Origin: Caenicola sp034331105
GTDB lineage: Bacteria; Synergistota; Synergistia; Synergistales; Synergistaceae
Reading direction: 5' to 3'
NCBI GenBank assembly: GCA_034331105.1
Contig: JAXQGB010000012.1
Location: forward strand, 310,001-374,000
DNA: 64,000 nucleotides
Shown: piece after piece, positions 8,575 to 16,559 of the stretch
Layout: each line of letters starts with the position of its first letter
Position numbering within the stretch: the first letter of the stretch is position 1
Translations under genes and position numbers: made by a program
Notes under the pieces: generated by a model
The model's input: only the letters and a program-made list of their open reading frames with translations
What the model was told of the DNA's origin: nothing
Databases searched by the model: none

Positions 8575-9273
8575 CTAGCTGTTTCCCACTCTTCTCCTCA
8601 GAAAAGAAAGGGCGATGTTCAATACCAATGAAATTGAGAGCAGGACGATGCCCAGTGCTATGCCAAGGGCGAAATCTCCCTTGCCTGTCTCAAGCGTTAT
8701 CGCAGTAGTTATCGTTCTGGTGTGCCACTTGATGTTTCCGCCCAGCATCATTGCAGAGCCTACCTCTCCTATTATCCTTCCGTATGAGGTAAGCGCGGCT
8801 ACGAGGATCTGAAAACGGCCCTCCCAGAGGCTTGTAACGGCAAGCTTGCCGCCTGAAGCCCCGAGTGTCTGCAGGGTCAGCTTAAGCCTGTTGTCAAGGC
8901 CTTCGATCGCAGTAGCGGTATAAGAAATAACGATCGGCAGCCCTAATATGATCTGACCGATAGCCATTCCGCGAATGGTAAAAAGAAGCTGAAAATCACC
9001 TAGGGGCCCTCTTCTCGATATGAAAGCATAAACAAGAAGCCCCACTACGACTGTAGGAAGTGAAAGAAGGGTGTCGGCTATGGTCCTGATGAGATGTTTG
9101 CCAGCGAAATCGTAATAACCCAGGGTAAATCCCAGAGGCAGGCCCAGCCCAAGGATAAAAAGCATGGAAAGGCCTGTCAGTCTCAGGGTCGTAAGCACAA
9201 TATTCACAGTTTCCTCGTCCATTGATGCAATAAGACTTATGGACTGGAAAAAGCCTTGAATAATGAAATCCAC
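8575..9273 (-). CDS. tupB: Tungstate ABC transporter permease
   Basis: 232 residues with about five hydrophobic membrane helices. The conserved permease loop reads GRIIGEVGSAMMLGGNIK, the form seen in TupB/WtpB-like permeases, followed by TRTITTAITLET. The GTG start at 9273 follows AAGGAGGG at seven bases. It lies between the two tupA genes in the order tupA, tupB, second tupA, tupC, all transcribed leftward. Confidence 0.9.
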   Translation of the reverse strand: MDFIIQGFFQSISLIASMDEETVNIVLTTLRLTGLSMLFILGLGLPLGFTLGYYDFAGKHLIRTIADTLLSLPTVVVGLLVYAFISRRGPLGDFQLLFTIRGMAIGQIILGLPIVISYTATAIEGLDNRLKLTLQTLGASGGKLAVTSLWEGRFQILVAALTSYGRIIGEVGSAMMLGGNIKWHTRTITTAITLETGKGDFALGIALGIVLLSISLVLNIALSFLRRRVGNS

Positions 9274-9352
9274 CCGATACCCTCCTTAAGGGCGGCCCGG
9301 GCCGTTAAAGCAAAGCAAAGCCCGATCCGGTCAAATCTTGCTTTTAGACTGC

Positions 9353-10204
9353 TTAGTGTCCGGCTCTGATCTCGGCGTTGGGGAAGAAGAGCTGTTTGCC
9401 CTCCAACTTAAAGTTTGCGATATCCTTCTGGACCTTTGAAGAGGTGATCCAGTCTATGTACTTGATGGCCAGGTCGTACTTTGCATGCGGGTGTTTGATA
9501 GGATTGACAGCCATAACACTGTACATGTTCAGGAGCTGTTTGTCTCCCTCTACTACTATAACCAGCCCCGGTTTGCCTTTGAGATTTGCGTCATATTTAA
9601 TGAATGTGCCTCTGTCTGCAAGCGCGTAGCCCTTACGCTCATCAGCGATGTTGATAGTATTGAGCATTCCCTGTCCTGTCTGTACATACCAGGTCGCCTT
9701 GTCGAAGTCTTTGACACCGGCCTCCTTGAGAAGCTTCAGTTCTGCTGAATGAGTGCCGGATTTGTCCGCGCGGCTTACAAGAGGCTGCCCCTTTGCTGCT
9801 ATCGCTGCCATTGCCTGGGTTATCGGTTTTCCCTTTATGCCGGCAGGATCGTTTGCGGGGCCGATGAGCACAAAATCGTTGTACATGACCTTACGGCGGT
9901 TGACTCCCGCTCCGTCTGCCATAAACTTGTCTTCGGCTGCCGGATCATGGGTCAGGACTATGTCGACATCGCCGTTGCGGCCGTACTCAAGTGCCTTTCC
10001 TGTTCCAACGGATACCCACTGGATCTCGATCCCCGTATCCTTCAGCAGGATAGGAGCCATATAATCGAGAAGGCCTGTGTTGTCGGTGCTTGTCGTTGTT
10101 GCCATTCGGAGAACGGGCGGTTTGGCGTATGCAAATGAGCCCAGAGTGAGCATGCATACTGCGATGATGGTGAAGAAAAGTAAGATACGCTTGTTGCTTT
10201 TCAT
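9353..10204 (-). CDS. tupA: Tungstate-binding periplasmic protein
   Basis: 283 residues. The signal peptide (MKSNKRILLFF through GSFAYA) is followed by the TupA hallmark LRMATTTSTDNTGLLDY, then VGTGKALEYGRNGDVDIVLTHDP, MYNDFVLIGP, SRADKSGTHSAEL, YALADRGTF and LFFPNAE. TupA binds tungstate very tightly and delivers it to TupB. The ATG at 10204 follows AAGGAGGGG; note that the next bases are TATCCCC, so the Shine-Dalgarno G run could pair with the C run just before the start codon. First gene of the tup operon, behind the tandem RNA elements at 10320-10790. Confidence 0.93.
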   Translation of the reverse strand: MKSNKRILLFFTIIAVCMLTLGSFAYAKPPVLRMATTTSTDNTGLLDYMAPILLKDTGIEIQWVSVGTGKALEYGRNGDVDIVLTHDPAAEDKFMADGAGVNRRKVMYNDFVLIGPANDPAGIKGKPITQAMAAIAAKGQPLVSRADKSGTHSAELKLLKEAGVKDFDKATWYVQTGQGMLNTINIADERKGYALADRGTFIKYDANLKGKPGLVIVVEGDKQLLNMYSVMAVNPIKHPHAKYDLAIKYIDWITSSKVQKDIANFKLEGKQLFFPNAEIRAGH

Positions 10205-10314
10205 GGGGATACCCCTCCTTAAAAGATATATTGGTGCCAAAAACCTTTTTGGAACTTTGAAGAATAGGAGGGCATAGACATTGATATCGCTCATGGCGAA
10301 ATATATTGCCCCCT

Positions 10315-10465
10315 TTCCACAATGGGAGACGGATCCGTTTCCAGATCCGCCCTAACGTCTGTTTTCCATAGCAGGCGCCGCAGGAAAAACAGATTCAGGG
10401 TCGCCTCCCTGATTTGATCAGGGAGACACCATAAAAGTGAATTTTATGGTATAGACGTTATTCTA
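10315..10465 (-). promoter_or_regulatory. Second promoter and proximal Moco/Tuco-like RNA element of the tup leader
   Basis: On the minus strand a promoter with -35 ACGACA (10483-10488), a 17-base spacer and -10 TAGAAT (10460-10465) precedes a structured leader. AACGTCT near the start pairs with AGACGTT around 10353-10359; inside lie hairpins CTCCCTGAT/ATCAGGGAG and CTGTTTT/AAAACAG. The core GTTAGGG, CTGGAAACGG, CTCCC, TGGAAAGG is shared in the same order with the distal element at 10670-10790. Family assignment is by recall of the Moco motif and by the tungstate operon downstream. Confidence 0.55.
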
Positions 10466-10556
10466 CACTATTTTATTGGTTTTGTCGTTAATTTAAGAGA
10501 AAAAAAGAAATCTTACTGATATTTGCAACTTGATTGCAATTATAAACAATAAAGAT

Positions 10557-10581
10557 GCGAGATCGTTGGGGGCGATCTCGC
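10557..10581 (-). terminator. Possible second terminator in the tup leader
   Basis: GCGAGATCG pairs perfectly with CGATCTCGC across a seven-base loop; on the minus strand it is followed by ATCTTTATTG, a moderate T-rich tail. It lies between the two RNA elements and would reinforce termination of the upstream transcript. Confidence 0.45.
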
Positions 10582-10612
10582 AAGGGAGAGTTGGGATTTC
10601 GTGCAATATCCC

Positions 10613-10654
10613 TTAAAAATAGAAATCGGCCGTCCTCACTGGAGAAGACGGCCG
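10613..10654 (-). terminator. Terminator of the distal riboswitch
   Basis: CGGCCGTC and GACGGCCG form an eight-base stem followed on the minus strand by ATTTCTATTTTT. It sits 18 bases past the 3' strand of the aptamer closing helix, the expected place for a riboswitch expression platform. Confidence 0.8.
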
Positions 10655-10669
10655 AATAAAGTACAGACA

Positions 10670-10814
10670 GCCGTTCTCCTTTCCAAAGGGAGGCTCCGCC
10701 GTTTCCAGCGAAACCCTAACGGCCCGGCCCCCGTAGATAATATCTTTAGGCGGACAGGCTCGGAGAACAATCGATAACTTCCGTTATCCTACATGGTGTT
10801 TGATAAAAAAACAA
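10670..10814 (-). promoter_or_regulatory. First promoter and distal Moco/Tuco-type riboswitch upstream of tup
   Basis: Minus-strand promoter: -35 TTGTTT (10809-10814), 17-base spacer, -10 TAGGAT (10786-10791). The leader then forms a closing helix GTTCTCC (10762-10768) with GGAGAAC (10673-10679). Inside are CTCCGAGCC, a GCCGTT/AACGGC hairpin holding AGGG, and the stretch GGAGCCTCCC followed by TTTGGAAAGGAG. This matches what I recall of the Moco RNA motif, whose Tuco variant is associated with tungsten cofactor. A terminator follows at 10613-10654, so ligand probably stops transcription when cofactor is plentiful. A covariance search would settle the family. Confidence 0.68.
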
Positions 10815-10897
10815 GCATTTTGTTCATAAGTGCTCACACAGTTTAAAATGGTTTTTATGCATGCTCCTGCTATAATATCATCGGAGAAAGTATTCTT

Positions 10898-11626
10898 TTG
10901 AGTAAAAGGCCTTATAAAATTGAGTTCTTAATAAAAGGGGTGAGGAACATTACGACGCTGCATCTACCGAGCAACCTGCCCAAGCCTTCGCTTGAAGAGA
11001 TAAGAAACTGTCCTGTCAGGAGCAGGATAGATAATATTGCAGTGCGGGCAGGCCTCAATCCCCCTCCTGTGGACGGCAGGGACATGATCCTTCACATTTC
11101 TGACACCCCTTCGACCATGTTCCCCTATCTGCGCAGAGCTATACATCGCCTTCGTCCTGCATGGATCGTACACACAGGAGATCTCGTAGACGACATAAAA
11201 CTTGAGACCAGACCGGGACTGATAGACCTTTACAGAAAAAAGCTCCGCATACTTTTGAATCTGCTCACTGAAGAAACATGCGGAGCCATACTTCTTACGG
11301 GGAACCACGATCATCTCCCGACCCTGCTTGAGATGACAGAAAACTCTTCAGTGCAGGTCTGGAGCAGACCCGGCCGTTTTTATATCGGGAGTTTCCGTTT
11401 CAGGGCCGGCCATACATATGAGGATGTGGCGAGCGATTCAGGGGAATACAACCTTTACGGCCACAGCATGGAACACCCGACCGAGATCGATGAATGCGGA
11501 AGGTTTTTCCTGAACGGACTTGAAAAAATGTATTTGATACATATGGAGACAGGTGACGTGATCCCTTTCAAATATCCGCCGGGGACCAACGATGCCAGGC
11601 TCGAACGGAAACGCATATCCCTATAA
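10898..11626 (+). CDS. Calcineurin-like metallophosphoesterase family protein
   Basis: 242 residues. Metal-binding motifs of the fold are visible: HISDTP (residues about 66-71), HTGDLVDD, LTGNHDH, AGHT and GHS. The usual His of motif I (DxH) is replaced by Pro, and the last motif is GHSMEH instead of GHxH, so activity is uncertain. The first 60 residues form an extra N-terminal segment without a clear match. The TTG start follows GGAGAAAG, and TATAAT at about 10870 supplies a -10. The next gene follows after 15 bases, so the two form an operon; the substrate is unknown. Confidence 0.75.
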   Translation: MSKRPYKIEFLIKGVRNITTLHLPSNLPKPSLEEIRNCPVRSRIDNIAVRAGLNPPPVDGRDMILHISDTPSTMFPYLRRAIHRLRPAWIVHTGDLVDDIKLETRPGLIDLYRKKLRILLNLLTEETCGAILLTGNHDHLPTLLEMTENSSVQVWSRPGRFYIGSFRFRAGHTYEDVASDSGEYNLYGHSMEHPTEIDECGRFFLNGLEKMYLIHMETGDVIPFKYPPGTNDARLERKRISL

Positions 11627-11641
11627 TAGGAGGCCTTCTTA

Positions 11642-12670
11642 ATGCTCTCTCTTGTCAGAAGCGGTCCTGAAAGTCTTGTCATTCATGCTACAGATAAAGT
11701 TGCAGAAATAAAAAAATATCTAAATGAATGGGGGTCTCTGGTATCCCTGGACCCTGAAAAAGCATTGGGCATCTATGGCAACAACAGGAGGCTGATTTTT
11801 TTCATTTCTTCCTCGGATCTTTTGACCGAAGAAGAGGAAGAGGAAACATTCGTATCAGAAAACTCCATAGAACTCCTTCTCTGCACCCTGATCAACATGA
11901 GGCTTATAAGCGGTGTTGAAGAGGTCAAAATGATGCCGGGATTTATAATGATGCGCCTGATGGGCAACATAGAGAACGGCATTAAGTCGATACATGAAGA
12001 CCTCGGCGGTGAGATCATCAACAGAGATCCCATGTTCAGAAATTACATACCAGGAACATCGTCCGTCATATACTTTACCCAGAAGGCGATAAACAGGGCT
12101 GTCTCCGTTCATGACATGTACGAAAAAGCGCTGCTGGTCCATGACAGGTCAAAGGGTGCCATTATCCAGTACCTGGGGATCAGGGGGATCGAGTATCTTG
12201 GAGATGCTATGGGCACTCCTGACTGGAATGACATCGAGATCAAAATTTATGATGCAAACGGACATTTTGATATACACAGGCAGAGGCTATGGATGGCCAC
12301 CCAGGGCCTTCAGATAGGGGTCGTCCTTGCGGAAAGGTGGGGCAAGGACCAGGCTATGGTCATGATGAGCGTTCCCATTTACCTTGTAAAGATATTTACT
12401 CCTATGGATGTGCAGGAGATAAAAAGAATAGCAATGGGGCTCGAATACAACGATATGGGACAGCGTTTTGCCGATTTTGATGTCTTCTTCAAGGACAAGA
12501 AGGTAAGTGCATACGCAGAACTGGAGTCACATCCCGGCCTTTCCAGGAACGACATAGGAATGCTCTATCGAAACGAGATCATGAAAAACATGGATTCTGA
12601 TACCAGAAACGAACTGTTAAGGCTGGAGAAAAAGTTAAAGGAAAAGCCAGAGATAAAATCAAAGAATTGA
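11642..12670 (+). CDS. Protein of an unrecognised family, paralogue 1
   Basis: 342 residues, no signal peptide and no membrane helix. I do not recognise the family. It has a clear full-length paralogue at 60182-61192. Shared blocks: VRSGPE at the N-terminus, MRL-G-I, SSVIYFT, EYLGD-MGTPDWN near residue 190, R-W-A-QGLQIG, FTP, and a C-terminal Y-D-G-R-AD-D--FK-KK. The charged C-terminus resembles a short coiled segment. The start ATG follows AGGAGG. It is cotranscribed with the metallophosphoesterase, while the other copy sits between two secreted peptidases, so context does not converge on one role. Confidence 0.8.
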   Translation: MLSLVRSGPESLVIHATDKVAEIKKYLNEWGSLVSLDPEKALGIYGNNRRLIFFISSSDLLTEEEEEETFVSENSIELLLCTLINMRLISGVEEVKMMPGFIMMRLMGNIENGIKSIHEDLGGEIINRDPMFRNYIPGTSSVIYFTQKAINRAVSVHDMYEKALLVHDRSKGAIIQYLGIRGIEYLGDAMGTPDWNDIEIKIYDANGHFDIHRQRLWMATQGLQIGVVLAERWGKDQAMVMMSVPIYLVKIFTPMDVQEIKRIAMGLEYNDMGQRFADFDVFFKDKKVSAYAELESHPGLSRNDIGMLYRNEIMKNMDSDTRNELLRLEKKLKEKPEIKSKN

Positions 12671-13354
12671 ATTATATATATTCATGGTTTGAATAATTTA
12701 ATATATTTGTGATAATTTTACGCAAAGAAGAATACAAAAAGTATTGTTTTTAATATTATGTATGCAGCAAGGACATCTTTTCTCCCCGATCGAGCATAAT
12801 TTTTCTCAAAAACGCTGTTTTTGTGGAAGTTCGACAGCTTTATCCTCCTCACGATCTCAGATCTTCCGATAATAAACATGCAAACAGAATGCCGGTTATT
12901 TCTAAATATTCTGACATATAAGTCGTACTTCATAAAAATTTGTAACAAAAAAGATATTTCTTGATGTTTTTAAACTGAATTTCTGATAATGCATTTTAGA
13001 AAGTTTTAAAGCTAAGTTTTACAAAAGTTTGAAATAAACTGCTTATTATGACGTTGATAAAGTTGGTACTTTTAAATTGTTCAGATATTTCACGAATATT
13101 TTTTTCTAAAAAAGACAAAGGTTCTCTAAATTTATATTATTGATATTAAAGTTCATATATGCTAAGCTGTAAAAGATTTGGGTCCTGAATATCTATTTTG
13201 TATATATATTCGAATTCATTGGCTCGGACTGAGAAAGGGGGTTTTGTAAAGTATTTCTGTCAATATTCAGGCTCGAATGAGAGCAACCGTCAGTTTTGCT
13301 TTTTATTAATTAATCCAAAATCAGAAATATCGATAAGAAAGCGAGGTCTAACGT
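12671..13354 (+). other. AT-rich intergenic region of about 680 bases
   Basis: No gene is supported here. A 76-codon leftward frame (12718-12948) has weak composition and no convincing start context. The segment is much richer in A and T than its surroundings and is long for this compact genome. It must contain the promoter of the sodium symporter, with a ribosome binding site GCGAGG at about 13340. It may also hold remnants of a decayed gene or a small RNA; I see no clear terminator hairpin. Confidence 0.5.
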
Positions 13355-14847
13355 ATGGCTGAAATCAAACAGGGCGGCGATCAGTTCGCAAGCCGCTGGG
13401 GACTCATCGCAACAGTTCTTGGCATGGCAGTCGGTACGGGAAACATATGGCGTTTCCCGCGTGAAGTAGCAAGCAACAATGGTGGCGCGTTCATTCTTAT
13501 CTGTTTCCTTGCATTATTTATCTGGGCAGTACCTCTTATCTGTGCTGAATCCGTTTTCGGTAAAAAAACACGTATGGCCAACGCCGGAGCCTTCAAAGTG
13601 CTTCTGGGAGACAATTGGACCTGGGTAGGCGCATGGTGCGCTATGGTCTGTGTCATGCTCGGCTGCTACTATGTCGTAGTTCTCGGCTGGGTCATGAAAT
13701 ACCTTTCCCTTATATTCACCGGCTTCCTCACACAGGTGCAGGCGGGCGGCACAGAGCTTACTTCCGAAGTCTGGAAGAATTTTGCGACAACTCCTCCTGC
13801 AGTAGAGGCATGGATGTGGTTCGTTGCCGCTGTTCTTATTGCCGCCGCTATTATCTCTCGCGGTGTCCAGGGTGGTATTGAGAAGGCAAACAAGATAATG
13901 ATCCCGTCAGTCTTCATACTTCTGGCGATCCTTCTCGTCCGCGTCCTTATGCTCCCGGGCGCTTGGAAGGGCCTTGAATACATGTACCACGTAGAATTGG
14001 TCGACTTTGCAAGGCCAAATGTATGGCTGGCTGCATTTACACAGGCAGCGTGGTCATCAGGAGCTGGCTGGGGAATGTTCCACGTTTACTTCGTTTATGC
14101 GGCAAAGGATGAGGACATCATGCTTAATGCCTTCACCGCAACATTCGGAGATATGGTCGCAGCAATGCTTGCAGGTATGGTCGTACTTCCCGCAGTCTTC
14201 GCGCTTGCTCCCGATCCTATGGCAGTAATGAAATCAGGCGCGAACGGACTGACCTTCGTCAACCTGACAAACCTCTTTGCCCACACCACCGGAGGATTCC
14301 TGATGGCAGTCCTCTTCTTCATTGCTCTGTTCTCAGCAGCACTGAGCTCCGTAATCGCGATGGTCGAGCTTGGATGCCGCAACCTCATGGACATGGGCTT
14401 CAGCCGTCCGAAAGCAACAGTATTTGTAACGCATTCTTCCTTATAGTCGGAAGCTGGTCAGCTCTTGACAACGGTATCTTCGAAAACCAGGACATGGTCT
14501 GGGGAGTTGCGCTTCTGATGGTCGGGCTCTTCTACTCTATCGCTGCTATGAAGTTTGGTGTTGAAAAGCTTTGGAAGGAAGACATCGAACCCTGCTCAGA
14601 CATGCATGTCAAATGGATGTGGACGATCATTAAGTTCTTCCCCATCGAATTTGCACTGGTCTGGGGCTGGTGGGTATATCAGTCCATTACATGGTATCCG
14701 GGAGAATGGTTCAAATTCTGGCCGCTGCAGAAGTACGCTTACACTCCGGGATCCATGGTAGTGGAATGGACGATTCTTGCTGTGATCCTCTTCATCCTCA
14801 ACGGAGCCATGGCAAAGAACCTCGTCCATGCCAACAAGCTGGATTAG
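13355..14847 (+). pseudogene. NSS-family Na+-dependent amino acid transporter, split by a one-base frameshift
   Basis: Together the two frames give a transporter of about 497 residues with roughly 12 membrane helices. The N-terminus has the NSS sodium-site signature GLIATVLGMAVGTGNIWRFP followed by NNGGAFI. The first frame stops at 14446 after GFSRPKATVFV; the second resumes with FFLIVGSWSALDNG and continues through TM9-12 to AKNLVHANKLD. The break lies at about 14405-14430 and corresponds to one missing base. A conserved small subunit follows immediately, so the locus looks functional by design. A sequence error is as likely as a true mutation. Related two-part symporters (MetPS type) import methionine, alanine or aromatic amino acids. 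Confidence 0.85.
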
Positions 14848-14880
14848 CTCCGGCCTGAATGGAAAAAGGAGGAAATATAT

Positions 14881-14985
14881 ATGTGGCAGCTTAATATGGC
14901 AGTATGTATAGCAGTTGGTTTCGGAGCTTTTGGATGGGCACTTAAAAGGACAATGGATGCCGAAAAAATGAAGAAAAAGGGCTAG
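14881..14985 (+). CDS. Small single-helix subunit of the NSS transporter (MetS-like)
   Basis: 34 residues from ATG behind an excellent ribosome binding site (AAGGAGGAAATATAT). One hydrophobic helix (about residues 5-20, AVCIAVGFGAFGWAL) is followed by a charged tail ending EKMKKKG. A tiny membrane protein directly after an NSS symporter is the pattern of MetS-type small subunits, which are needed for transport by some bacterial NSS proteins. It lies 33 bases after the symporter stop and just before a strong terminator. The family match is by size, topology and position. Confidence 0.75.
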   Translation: MWQLNMAVCIAVGFGAFGWALKRTMDAEKMKKKG

Positions 14986-15020
14986 GCTGTAAGTCTTTCC
15001 GAAGACCCTAACAGATCGTA

Positions 15021-15061
15021 AAAAATAAGGGGCGGCGTTATACAGCCGCCCCTTATTTTTG
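15021..15061 (+). terminator. Terminator after the NSS transporter operon
   Basis: AAGGGGCGGC pairs with GCCGCCCCTT over an eight-base loop, followed by ATTTTTG. The A-rich run before the stem could also allow leftward termination. Confidence 0.92.
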
Positions 15062-15185
15062 TTAAAGTTTGGTTATAGTGATCTTATCAATGTTGTCAGC
15101 TTGCTTTTATCTCGTATGGTGCTATAAGATATCTACAATAGCGGGTATAAACATCTATTTGATTTATTTGAAAGGCGGAATAGTT

Positions 15186-16559
15186 TTGAAAATCGTTCTT
15201 GTCGGAGCCGGAGAAGTAGGTTACAACGTTGCCAAGGATCTTTCTGCTGACGGACACGACATTGTTGTAGTAGAAGATAACGAAGAGAGGGCCATTCGGG
15301 TCGAGAACGATTTAGATGTTATGGTAGTAAGGGGAAACGGAGCCAGGCCAAGTGTCCTTGAAAAAGCGGGAGTCACGGCGGGAAACGAGGACATTTCACT
15401 TCTTATTGCCTGTACCAACAAAGATGAAGTCAACATCATGGCGTGCTGGATCGCGAAAAAAATGGGAGTTCCTCACGTCATTTCTAGAGCTGTCGGCCTT
15501 GAATTCACTGATAACGAAGGATGGGCAAAGGATCTCGGAATAGATATGCTTATCTCTCCGGAAAGATCAGTTGCAAGAGAACTGGAGGAACTTCTTGAGG
15601 TAAGAGGGGCTCTCCATGCTGTTGAGATCGCAGGTGGTAAGGCTGGTATATACGTTTTCAGGATAGCTGAAGACTCCGTGATCAAACACATGCCATTATG
15701 CGAGGTAAGGAAGAAAAATCCAAACCTTATTACTCTTATAGTCTCGATCCAGAGGGATGGGAAAAGTTTTGTCCCTAAAGCTAAAGATGCTCTGTTGCCC
15801 GGAGACATATGCTATTCGATGTGCTACCGGGATCAGGTCCACGAGCTTGAATCGCTTTTTCAGCCCTCTCTTTCGAAAAAACTGAGAAGGGTCTTTATAA
15901 TTGGAGCCGGAAAGATAGGTTTCCAGACAGCAAAACGTCTCATCGTGAGGACTCCCGGTATCAAGATATGTATAGTCGAAGAGGACAAAGCCAAGAGCGA
16001 GCGTATTGCAGCGGAGATCCCGGAAGCTCTTGTTATATGCGGTGACGGCGCGGATTCAGAGCTCCTGCTTTCCGAGGGTGTCGACAAGGCAGATGGCTTT
16101 GTTGCCGCTACGGATCAGGATGAGACAAACCTCATGCTTGCCGTACTTGGTAAGACCCTTGGCGTCTCAAAGAGCATCGCAGTAGTCAAAAGATCAAATT
16201 ATCTGGGAATGACAGAGCATATCCCTGTCGATTCCATAGTTAACAGAAACCAAACTTTGGCACAGGTCATAATACGCCACGTACGCTACCCGGGATCATC
16301 AAGGGTCTTAACAGTCTTTGAAGAGATAAGTTCCGAAGCCCTTGAACTGGTGCTGTCAGGAGAGTCGCCCTCTGTGGGAAAGGTCCTTATGGATATTCAC
16401 ATGCCTGCCGGATCGATAATAGGACTTTTAGAGAGGGATCAGGAACTCCTCATTCCTACGGGAAGGACAGAACTTAAAAAGGGAGACAAAATAGTTGTAT
16501 TTGCATCTGCTGATACGATGCCGCAGGTAATGGAAGTTCTTGGAGAATCAGTAAGGTGA
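15186..16559 (+). CDS. trkA: Trk potassium uptake regulator TrkA
   Basis: 457 residues from a TTG start; in-frame codons upstream to 15069 encode an unlikely hydrophobic extension over the terminator and promoter. Two RCK units are visible: RCK_N with NAD-binding GAGEVGYNVAKDL at the start and IGAGKIGFQTAKRL near residue 235, each followed by an RCK_C region. TrkA gates the TrkH channel in response to nucleotides. It overlaps trkH by four bases (GTGA). RCK_C domains are a known c-di-AMP binding fold, which matters given the BusR-like regulator at 49.4 kb. Confidence 0.95.
   Translation: MKIVLVGAGEVGYNVAKDLSADGHDIVVVEDNEERAIRVENDLDVMVVRGNGARPSVLEKAGVTAGNEDISLLIACTNKDEVNIMACWIAKKMGVPHVISRAVGLEFTDNEGWAKDLGIDMLISPERSVARELEELLEVRGALHAVEIAGGKAGIYVFRIAEDSVIKHMPLCEVRKKNPNLITLIVSIQRDGKSFVPKAKDALLPGDICYSMCYRDQVHELESLFQPSLSKKLRRVFIIGAGKIGFQTAKRLIVRTPGIKICIVEEDKAKSERIAAEIPEALVICGDGADSELLLSEGVDKADGFVAATDQDETNLMLAVLGKTLGVSKSIAVVKRSNYLGMTEHIPVDSIVNRNQTLAQVIIRHVRYPGSSRVLTVFEEISSEALELVLSGESPSVGKVLMDIHMPAGSIIGLLERDQELLIPTGRTELKKGDKIVVFASADTMPQVMEVLGESVR

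Noticed and set aside
7659..8708. A 349-codon plus-strand open frame opposite the second tupA and tupB
   Set aside because: It lies antisense to conserved tup genes, its translation shows no family motifs and it mirrors codon structure of the other strand.
12718..12948. A 76-codon minus-strand frame in the AT-rich gap
   Set aside because: No ribosome binding site of note, composition expected by chance in AT-rich DNA and no family resemblance.
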